Source: CAYFLR01 sp964343805 (lineage in GTDB: Bacteria > Bdellovibrionota_B > Oligoflexia > CAYFLR01). From it: a DNA stretch of 64,000 nucleotides. How positions within the stretch are numbered: the stretch's first letter is position 1; the number at the start of each line of letters is the position of its first letter. Below are positions 44,792 to 52,090 of the stretch, in pieces. The position numbers and the translations under genes were made by a program. The notes beneath the pieces are model-generated. The model ran no database searches, was not told the origin of the DNA, and was given only the letters and a program-made list of their open reading frames with translations. The stretch is from contig CAYFLR010000001.1 of NCBI GenBank assembly GCA_964343805.1, positions 62,001 to 126,000 on the forward strand. Reading direction: 5' to 3'.

Positions 44792-47191
44792 ATGTTACGG
44801 CTCCTATTTTTGTTACTGCTAGCCACTATTTTGGCTTCAGCTTGTGCGGATGATCTTATCTTAATGGTAGAGGGAGATCCCATCCCTGATATTCAAACCG
44901 GAGAATCTCTAAAAAAGAGTTCTCTTTCCAAATACTGTAGCGATTGCACCATTGCTGAATTCGATCTTGCAACGGGACGTCTTCCTATTCCCAACGAAGT
45001 GGTTTTAAAACTGGCCTCCAAAGCCATGCCAGGCAGTTCTAGTTTTAAGCTGGCCGGAATAGATCCTTTAACCCCCGTTCGGATTCCTTTTGATGGTTCT
45101 ATCAAGCTGGATTTTGATCAGAACTGGGCCAAAGGGCTCCTAATAATTAACCCCAACGATCCTACTGATAAAGTTTTTCCCTGGCCCTCCACAGAGGAAA
45201 TAGCGGGTGAAACAGGGTCTTTTAAAACTCTTTATCAAGATGCAGCTAACGATTTAATTTTAGTGCCATTAAAAGAAACCTTCAAAGCCGGCCAAGAATA
45301 CATATTTTTAGTTACTAATCATTTAAAAGATTCTAAAGGCAAGAAACTGGAATCCTCTGTCGCCTTTAGTCTTTTGAAGCACAGCGAACCTTTTGTAACC
45401 AACTTTAAAGTCAATCCTAAATGGCCTTTATTGGGCTCTATGCCCATTGCTGATGTGTTTGTTTTAGAAATGGTTCGCGAGGCTTTAGCCCCTACTTTTT
45501 ATCATGCGGCCAAGAAAGTCGCTCTCAACGAATTGATCATGGTATTTAGTTACACCATCACTGGGAAAGATAAAAAACAGCCGACGGATATGAATCTATT
45601 GCACCAAAGTCTGATGCAGGTGGTGAAAACTATTTTTCCTACTTTCGGTTCTTCTCTCAAAGGCACTGCTCATACTCCTATCTCCTTGTCCTACTTTAGT
45701 GAAGATGAAAACGCCCCATTAATTTCAAAAACATGGAACCCTAATTCTAATAACAACAATGAATTCGGATTATCCCAACTAGATCAGGATTTAGCATTAG
45801 AAGAGGAGTTTGATTTTGTTCCCTACTTTCAGGGAGAAAAGGACTGGCCGGCGGGTATCAACTCCAATGTAGCAGAGTATTTAGAATCCGCTTGGAAAGA
45901 TGAAGATATCTATGTGGATAAGCTTTATTTAGGGCATCTGCCTTGCTTGAACTTTCTTTCTAACAAACAAAAGTTGGAAGGTGTAAGGCAGAATGAAAAT
46001 AATAATGGCAATCTAAATAGGAATGACAATGAAAATAATAACCTCTCGATACGGACCCAAAAGCCCGCCGATTGGCAGTTTGATTTTGTGAACCGCATTG
46101 GTAATCCGCAAAATGATTGTCCTAAACTAGCAGCCGATTTATCTAAATTTAGATTGTCTAAAAAGGGGCATTTGGATTTTTGGCTTTCCATTCCTAAGAC
46201 TTTAGATAAAGAAAATCCTCGAGTGGCTATCATTCAACATGGATTAGGAGGGATGCGCCATCAAATTCTACTAGTAGCCAATCGACTGGCTTCCCGGGGA
46301 GTCGCTGCCATTGCCATAGATGGAGTTTTTCATGGAGACCGGCAAGAGGCCAAAAAAGATGGGTCTGTTTCTTGGGCCGGCTCTTTCTTACGGGTAGATA
46401 ATCCCTCTTTGACAGCTGGATACTTATTACAAAACAAACTCGATCTAGCGAATTTAAGCTACCTTCTAAAAACCAATCCGGTCTTACTCTCTTTGCTTGG
46501 AGTTACAGATAAAGGGAAAGAGACTTTAAATAAAATTAAAGAAGACCCCACTAAAAGCTTAGAAGTTTTAAAAAGCTCTTCCCCTCAGCTCTACTATATT
46601 GGAGGATCACTGGGGGGTATTTTCGGAATTTTAATTAATTCCGATGGGAAATTGCCTTTTGAGAGGATGGTTCTGAATGTTCCAGGGGGTGATCTTGCAG
46701 ACATTATTATGAATGCTTCCTTTGGAAGAGAACCCAGTGGAAGAGCCGAATCCTCTGCTGATATGAATCCTCTGGTGCAAGTTATCTCCGAAATGATGTC
46801 CGCTCATATTCTGTCTTCCCTGCGGGTGGAGCCTCTTAATTGGACCAATGAGGATTTTCCTGCTGATTTTTTAATGCAACAGATTTTAGGTGATAAAGTC
46901 ATCCCTGCCAGTAATACTGAGCTGTTGATTGAATCTTTAGGTGCCAAAGAAAACATTTTCAAAGATGGAAGTGGAGATATTCTTAGTGATGTTCCAAAGC
47001 GCTCCTTATGGGTATTTGATCCCTCTAACTATGCTCCTTTGAGAGAGGGAGGGCAGGCAGCTCATGGATTTCTCAACGATGGGCAAACCACGGCAACCTG
47101 TGCAGGGCAAATGCAAACTATAGAGTATTTAATTACAGGAAAAATACTGGATCCCGTTGGAGATGAAATTATCTCTCGGTGCGAAAATTAA
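44792..47191 (+). CDS. Surface lipase/phospholipase, VolA/Pla-1 type lipoprotein
   Basis: 799 residues. Signal with lipobox LASAC (C18). The N-terminal ~250 residues match the virulence-factor-lipase N-terminal pattern (TPVRIPFDGSIKLD, NPNDPTDKVFPWPS, PLKETFKAGQEYIFLVTNHLKDSKGK). The C-terminal alpha/beta hydrolase has VAIIQHGLGGMRHQILLVANRLASRGVAAIAIDGVFHGDR, the nucleophile elbow GGSLGG (near residue 611) and a late His in AAHGFLND. VolA is a surface lysophospholipase that feeds host fatty acids to FadL; the FadL-like gene lies directly downstream here. An Asn-rich linker (about 396-415) interrupts the middle. Confidence 0.82.
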   Translation: MLRLLFLLLLATILASACADDLILMVEGDPIPDIQTGESLKKSSLSKYCSDCTIAEFDLATGRLPIPNEVVLKLASKAMPGSSSFKLAGIDPLTPVRIPFDGSIKLDFDQNWAKGLLIINPNDPTDKVFPWPSTEEIAGETGSFKTLYQDAANDLILVPLKETFKAGQEYIFLVTNHLKDSKGKKLESSVAFSLLKHSEPFVTNFKVNPKWPLLGSMPIADVFVLEMVREALAPTFYHAAKKVALNELIMVFSYTITGKDKKQPTDMNLLHQSLMQVVKTIFPTFGSSLKGTAHTPISLSYFSEDENAPLISKTWNPNSNNNNEFGLSQLDQDLALEEEFDFVPYFQGEKDWPAGINSNVAEYLESAWKDEDIYVDKLYLGHLPCLNFLSNKQKLEGVRQNENNNGNLNRNDNENNNLSIRTQKPADWQFDFVNRIGNPQNDCPKLAADLSKFRLSKKGHLDFWLSIPKTLDKENPRVAIIQHGLGGMRHQILLVANRLASRGVAAIAIDGVFHGDRQEAKKDGSVSWAGSFLRVDNPSLTAGYLLQNKLDLANLSYLLKTNPVLLSLLGVTDKGKETLNKIKEDPTKSLEVLKSSSPQLYYIGGSLGGIFGILINSDGKLPFERMVLNVPGGDLADIIMNASFGREPSGRAESSADMNPLVQVISEMMSAHILSSLRVEPLNWTNEDFPADFLMQQILGDKVIPASNTELLIESLGAKENIFKDGSGDILSDVPKRSLWVFDPSNYAPLREGGQAAHGFLNDGQTTATCAGQMQTIEYLITGKILDPVGDEIISRCEN

Positions 47192-47204
47192 AGAGGATAT
47201 GATT

Positions 47205-48443
47205 ATGGGAAAATGGTGGAAAGGTGTGTTGCTCCTTCTTGTCTGCTCTTTGGGGAGCTCTCTTTGGGGAAATGGTTTTTATAAAGGTCCTTCAACCGCA
47301 AGTTCCTTAGGCCTAGCAAAGGCGTCCTTAACTCAATTAGAAAATGCGGGCCTGATTGAAAAAATTCCAGCTGCAGCTCCATTCTTAGCTCCCGGACTAC
47401 ATTTCTTAGCTGGAGTCAATCAAGGAAATAGTTCTCTCAAATATCAAGATTTAAATGAGGAGCTCTCTTTTGCTATAAAAGAGTCTCCTGTGATGGGAGG
47501 ACATGCTTTTGCTCTGTGGAATGGGCAGTTAAAGGATTTTCCGTTATCTTTTGGAGTCGGGCAATACTTTCCTTATCATAGCAAAATGGAATGGGAACCG
47601 AATTGGAGTGGAAAGCATATACTCACCAAAGAGACCTTATTGGTGGGAGTGACTACCTCTTCCCTCAGTATAAAAGTGGCTCCCATGTTAGCTCTGGGTC
47701 TATCTTTAGATGCGGTAGGTGCTAGTTTTTCACTTGAACGTCGCTTAAATTTATCTGCACAAAATGAGATTCCCCTCCAAATGGGGCTGGTGGGTCAGAG
47801 TTTTGGAGGAAGTGGATCCCTTTTTGTTCATTTAGATAAATTCTCGTACGGTTTAAGTTATAAATCCGAAGTGACCATTCCACTTAAAGGTAAAATTTTA
47901 TATGATACCAGCCAAGTGCCAGCTTTTACAGCCAGTTTCCCAGATGGAGAGATCACCTCAAATCTTAAACTGCCAGATATTCTCTCTTTTGGTTTTGCCT
48001 ATCGAATGGGATCGGAGGGAGAGAGACCTTGGTTTGAATTCTCTATTGATCAAGTGAATTGGTCACGTTTTAATGAACTCAAGTTGAAATTTAAAGAGGA
48101 ATTACCCGCTACCGAACAGGTGGAAATAAAAGAGTGGAAAGATGCACTTTCTTTTCGAGTGGGAGCTACTGTTCCAGCTTTTAACTATTATAAGTTTAGG
48201 GCCGGAGTTGCTTATACAGAGGGTCCTGTTAGAGCTAAATACTTGGATCCAATGATGCCTGACTTGGAAGGTCGGTATGAATTAGGGTGCGGTTTAGGTA
48301 TCAACTATCATTCCTTTTTCTTAGATATTTCCTATTTAATTGTGAAATTAATTCCCAGTGAAACCAATAAAAATCCGTTGTTGACCGGGAAATATGAAGG
48401 GGGCGGCGATTTATTAACAGGTAGTTTCGGTTTTAGATGGTAA
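47205..48443 (+). CDS. FadL/OmpP1-like outer-membrane transporter
   Basis: 412 residues from ATG 47205 (AGAGGA 7 nt upstream; ATG 47199 is too close). A signal peptide ends near SSLWG-NGF. The N-terminal NGFYKGPSTASSLGLAKASL is like the FadL hatch region, followed by amphipathic strands (KFSYGLSYKSEVTIPL, EFSIDQVNWSRFNELKL) and a C-terminal SFGFRW with an aromatic last residue. FadL proteins import long-chain fatty acids. Position just after a VolA-like lipase supports this. The resemblance is by pattern only. Confidence 0.7.
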   Translation: MGKWWKGVLLLLVCSLGSSLWGNGFYKGPSTASSLGLAKASLTQLENAGLIEKIPAAAPFLAPGLHFLAGVNQGNSSLKYQDLNEELSFAIKESPVMGGHAFALWNGQLKDFPLSFGVGQYFPYHSKMEWEPNWSGKHILTKETLLVGVTTSSLSIKVAPMLALGLSLDAVGASFSLERRLNLSAQNEIPLQMGLVGQSFGGSGSLFVHLDKFSYGLSYKSEVTIPLKGKILYDTSQVPAFTASFPDGEITSNLKLPDILSFGFAYRMGSEGERPWFEFSIDQVNWSRFNELKLKFKEELPATEQVEIKEWKDALSFRVGATVPAFNYYKFRAGVAYTEGPVRAKYLDPMMPDLEGRYELGCGLGINYHSFFLDISYLIVKLIPSETNKNPLLTGKYEGGGDLLTGSFGFRW

Positions 48444-48460
48444 TAGGAGACATAAATATA

Positions 48461-50758
48461 ATGAAAAATTTACCCCTTATACTCACTCTTCTGTTTGGTA
48501 TGAATTTACTTTTTGCACAGGAAGCTGATGCTCCCAAATCAGCGGAAGAAACTGGAGTCAAGGTAGAAGCTGAGGTTTTAAAAAAGGGAGAAAACACTCC
48601 CATTGATGGAGCTTATGTTTTTATCCCCTCTATAAAAAAGAGAACTGAATCCGATGAAAAAGGTTTTTTTGTGTTAGAGAATGTGCCTATTGGAAAGCAT
48701 AAATTTATCTTTTTAGCAGATGGGTATGTGCGGAGAGTGATCCATTTAAAGGTCCCTTTTTCCAAGGATTTTAAAATCTATTTAGAAGAAGATTTTGATA
48801 GCGATGATGAAGTGGTGGTGGTGGGTAAAAAGAAGCGAGTGGAGGTTTCCAAGAAAGTTGTTAAAGTGGAAGAAGCCAAAGATATGCCAGGAACTGGAGG
48901 CGATGTAGTTAAAGCTATTAGCGCACTTCCGGGAGTTAGTATCTCTAGGCCGGGAGGAAGTGCTCGGGGCGGAGGTCCTGGTGGGGGAGGTTCGGCTGGA
49001 AGTGGTGGAAGTGTTTCGGGATCCAATTTAGTGGTAAGAGGGTCGGCCCCGGAAGACACCGTGATTCTCTTTGATCGAGTTCCAATTCCCTTTGTCTATC
49101 ATTTTGGGGGAGTGGCTAGTATTTTTAACCCCAATCTGATTAAGAAAATGGATTTCCATCCCGGTGGTTTTGGGGTGGATCAAGGGAATANNNNNNNNNN
49201 CTTAGATATCAAACCTAAGCTCACCTCTTTAGATAAGTTTAAAGGAGAGGTGGATATATCACTTTTAAAAAGTGAAGCCTATGTGGAAGGCCCACTGAAC
49301 GAAAAAGTCTCTTACCGTTTGTCAGGAAGACGCAGTTACTTTGAAGTGATCGAGCCATTTCTGCCAGATGATGTGGGATTAATTGTTTTTCCTTATTTTT
49401 CAGATATCCAATTAGGGCTTGATTATCATATAGCCAAAAAACAGACGGTGTCAGTGGATGTATTAGGGGCCTTAGATGGTGCGGCTTTGAGTGCCAAATC
49501 TAAAATTGCTAATAACGATAGTGGTGAGATTGAATTTTCCATGGAGCAGATTTTTACCGGAGTTTTTACTCGCTATCATGATGTTCGTAGCAAAGATTTT
49601 CAAGTTCATATCATCCCTCACTATGTATACAATACCACCGCCGTGACCGTATCAGATTTTGAGGTTACTTTCTCCACACACACCACAGGAGTGGATACGC
49701 TTTTAGAGAGTAAACTGGATGATTTTCATACCCTGTTCTATGGAGGGAAGTTCACTATAGTAAAATTGGTATATGATATGATCATTCCCAAGCTTCCCGA
49801 TATGAATGATCGCTATGCTACCTACCATCCCCTAGAAATAGATGAGTTAGCCCGAGATATCAAAGGGCATCGCCTGAGCTTCTTTTTAGGAGATCGAATG
49901 CAGGTAACCAAGAACTGGCAATTGGTAGGAGGCTTGCATGTTTCACTTTTTGATATAAAAGATAAACGCTATGCTGATCCTCGTCTTTCTACTCGGATTG
50001 AGCTTGCAGATAAATGGAGAATGAAGGCTGCACTTGGGCAATATTCTCAAGTTAATGTAGATCAGAATATTGATACAAACTCTGGGAACCCCTATCCTCC
50101 TCCCCGTAAATCCCACCTGCCCTCCTTTGGGATTGAACATGACCTTACCTCGGATATAGAGATCCAAGCCGAAGGATATTATAAAGATATTCGTCATCTG
50201 CCTGCTGCTGACCGGGAAGAAAAGTTTTCACCCAAAGGAAAAGCCCGAGCTTATGGAATTGAATTACTGGTTAAACACAACTTGACCAAACGCTTTTTTG
50301 CATGGCTGGCCTGCACCATTTCCAAAAGCGAACGGTTTGATAATAAAAATAATAAGTGGGTTTACCAAAGTTTTGATAAGCCCATTGATGGCACTTTTGT
50401 CGCCAGCTATCAAACCACACCCAAATGGAAACTATCAACCAAGTTGGTTTTTGGATCAGGCAGTCGTTACACTCCACGTAAGTTGGATTACTATCATGCA
50501 GATCACGATCGTTATGTGAGAAAATCCGATGCGGATGATTATTTAAGTGAATCTTATCCTTTTTTATATCAGCTGGATCTAAGATCTGATTATGAGTTCG
50601 TTTGGGACACATATAAAATCATCGCCTATCTAGAAATTTGGAATGTGACAATGAATATGGTTCCCATTAGTATGGCTTACAACTTTGATTATACTGACAA
50701 TGCAGCTTATGAAAATATTCCCATGATTCCTTTTATAGGTATTCGCAGTCAATTTTAA
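48461..50758 (+). CDS. TonB-dependent receptor
   Basis: 766 residues from ATG 48461; the N-run 49191-49200 keeps the frame. Signal peptide to FAQ; a carboxypeptidase-regulatory-like domain (about 30-105: DGAYVFIPSIKKRTESDEKGFFVLENVPIGKHKFIFLADGYV); plug domain with GDVVKAISALPGVSI and NLVVRGSAPEDTVILFDRVPIPF; then a barrel of about 500 residues ending IRSQF. A Gly-rich stretch (about 166-190) in the plug is unusual. It probably imports a ligand energised by the ExbBD-TonB genes of the same cluster. The ligand is unknown; a lipid product is conceivable from the neighbours. Confidence 0.88.
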   Translation: MKNLPLILTLLFGMNLLFAQEADAPKSAEETGVKVEAEVLKKGENTPIDGAYVFIPSIKKRTESDEKGFFVLENVPIGKHKFIFLADGYVRRVIHLKVPFSKDFKIYLEEDFDSDDEVVVVGKKKRVEVSKKVVKVEEAKDMPGTGGDVVKAISALPGVSISRPGGSARGGGPGGGGSAGSGGSVSGSNLVVRGSAPEDTVILFDRVPIPFVYHFGGVASIFNPNLIKKMDFHPGGFGVDQGNXXXXLDIKPKLTSLDKFKGEVDISLLKSEAYVEGPLNEKVSYRLSGRRSYFEVIEPFLPDDVGLIVFPYFSDIQLGLDYHIAKKQTVSVDVLGALDGAALSAKSKIANNDSGEIEFSMEQIFTGVFTRYHDVRSKDFQVHIIPHYVYNTTAVTVSDFEVTFSTHTTGVDTLLESKLDDFHTLFYGGKFTIVKLVYDMIIPKLPDMNDRYATYHPLEIDELARDIKGHRLSFFLGDRMQVTKNWQLVGGLHVSLFDIKDKRYADPRLSTRIELADKWRMKAALGQYSQVNVDQNIDTNSGNPYPPPRKSHLPSFGIEHDLTSDIEIQAEGYYKDIRHLPAADREEKFSPKGKARAYGIELLVKHNLTKRFFAWLACTISKSERFDNKNNKWVYQSFDKPIDGTFVASYQTTPKWKLSTKLVFGSGSRYTPRKLDYYHADHDRYVRKSDADDYLSESYPFLYQLDLRSDYEFVWDTYKIIAYLEIWNVTMNMVPISMAYNFDYTDNAAYENIPMIPFIGIRSQF
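49191..49200. other. Assembly gap (10 N) in the TonB-dependent receptor
   Basis: Lies at the end of the plug domain, after FGVDQGN, where the family has a conserved Gly-rich strand. Confidence 0.95.
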
Positions 50759-50770
50759 GGGAGATTTTTT

Positions 50771-51508
50771 ATGTCTAGAATAACTCTTTTTCTCCTATTA
50801 GTATTATTTTCGGTCACCTGCGGTCGGGTTAACTTTGATCCTGAGACCTTGGTGAATCGGACCCGAGTGCTGGCTTTTATCTTAGAACCCCCAGAAGTTT
50901 TTGTTGGTGAAACATCCAAGGTGACAGTAAAAGTAATTAACCCCCAAAAGAAAAAATACACCTCTTCATTCAAAGTAGTGGGCCTGGTGGGAGGGGAAAC
51001 CACCAGTGGGAAGGTGGAAGCTGGGGAGAAGTTTAATGAAGCCATCTTCTTTGCTCCCGGGCAACTGCAAAATTTACTTCCCATGACTAGCATCAATATT
51101 GAATTTGTTTTAAAAGCGGGTGATGAAGAGTTAAAATACCGTAAACTTATTAATATATGGTCAAAAGGTGCCATCAAAAGAGAGGAGATGAATATCAATC
51201 CCACCCATGGGGGCATCTCATTTAAAAATAATGACAACTCTGCCAAATCATCTGAAAAATTTGAAGAAGATCTCAGCGAAGATCAAAGTGTGACTCTATC
51301 AACAAAGGCCATTGATGCAAGACAGGACACTAAGAAGATGAGATATCGTTGGTATTCTACCGGAGGCAAATTTGAACCAGTGTATGGTAAAGAATCCAAG
51401 TGGAAGTGCACTTCAGATGATCCGAAAGAGGTGACCATTTTTTCTGTGATTAGAGACTTAAAGGGAGGAATGGCTTATTCAGAAGGTAAGGTCAAGTGTG
51501 AAAAGTGA
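50771..51508 (+). CDS. Lipoprotein of the TonB/lipase cluster
   Basis: 245 residues, GGGAG before the ATG. Signal with lipobox SVTC (C17). The first domain (about 30-130) looks Ig-like (VFVGETSKVTVKVINP), the second contains several Trp and a Cys pair (WKCTSDD ... VKCEK). No family recognised. It is 12 nt after the receptor gene, a spacing typical of a receptor-associated surface lipoprotein. Confidence 0.75.
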   Translation: MSRITLFLLLVLFSVTCGRVNFDPETLVNRTRVLAFILEPPEVFVGETSKVTVKVINPQKKKYTSSFKVVGLVGGETTSGKVEAGEKFNEAIFFAPGQLQNLLPMTSINIEFVLKAGDEELKYRKLINIWSKGAIKREEMNINPTHGGISFKNNDNSAKSSEKFEEDLSEDQSVTLSTKAIDARQDTKKMRYRWYSTGGKFEPVYGKESKWKCTSDDPKEVTIFSVIRDLKGGMAYSEGKVKCEK

Positions 51509-51518
51509 GGAGAGAGTT

Positions 51519-51971
51519 ATGAGTCGCGTCTATCTGGTTTTGATTGCTTTAATTTTTGGAAGTTGTGTTGAGAGTGAGAAAACATACAGGGCTGCTAGTA
51601 GCAAGGGGATAACAAAAGAGGCTTCCACCAAAAAAGTTCTCATATCTAAAGATCTTACCCCTGGTGAGATTCAAAAGCTCACAAATAGTAATTCATCGGG
51701 TAAGGATTTTAAAATCATTGATGTACGGACCAATGGCGAATTTAGCAAGGGGCATTTGAAAAATGCAGTTCTGCTTAACATGTACAGTCCTGGTTTTTAT
51801 AAGAAACTATCTGCTTTGCCAAGGCATAAGCCATACATTATATATTGTGCGGTGGGCGGACGCAGCGCGGTTGTCAAAAAACTTATGAAAACCCTCGATT
51901 TTAATGAAGTTTATAATATGCTGGGGGGAATTCAAAGGTGGGATAGAGAGGGATTCCCTCTGGTCAAATAA
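51519..51971 (+). CDS. Rhodanese-like lipoprotein
   Basis: 150 residues from ATG 51519 (GTGAGGAG upstream; the frame begins earlier, inside the previous gene). Lipobox FGSC (C16). The rhodanese domain (about 45-148) has IIDVRTNGEFSKGHLKNAVLLN and the active-site loop YCAVGGRS with the catalytic Cys, and GGIQRWDREGFPL. A membrane-anchored periplasmic sulfurtransferase; substrate unknown. Last gene of the cluster. Confidence 0.88.
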   Translation: MSRVYLVLIALIFGSCVESEKTYRAASSKGITKEASTKKVLISKDLTPGEIQKLTNSNSSGKDFKIIDVRTNGEFSKGHLKNAVLLNMYSPGFYKKLSALPRHKPYIIYCAVGGRSAVVKKLMKTLDFNEVYNMLGGIQRWDREGFPLVK

Positions 51972-52090
51972 GTCCATCAATCGGTTCTTAATGCATCTTT
52001 TCCAGAATAACTAATCAAATATCTCTAAACTTCCTAAGGTCTTTCGCCGATAGGCTAGATGGAGTAATAGTATTCATCAAGGGTTTAACT

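Noticed and set aside
44792..47191. Siderophore esterase next to the TonB genes
   Set aside because: The length, lipobox and N-terminal pattern fit the VolA/Pla-1 lipase family better, and a FadL-like gene follows.
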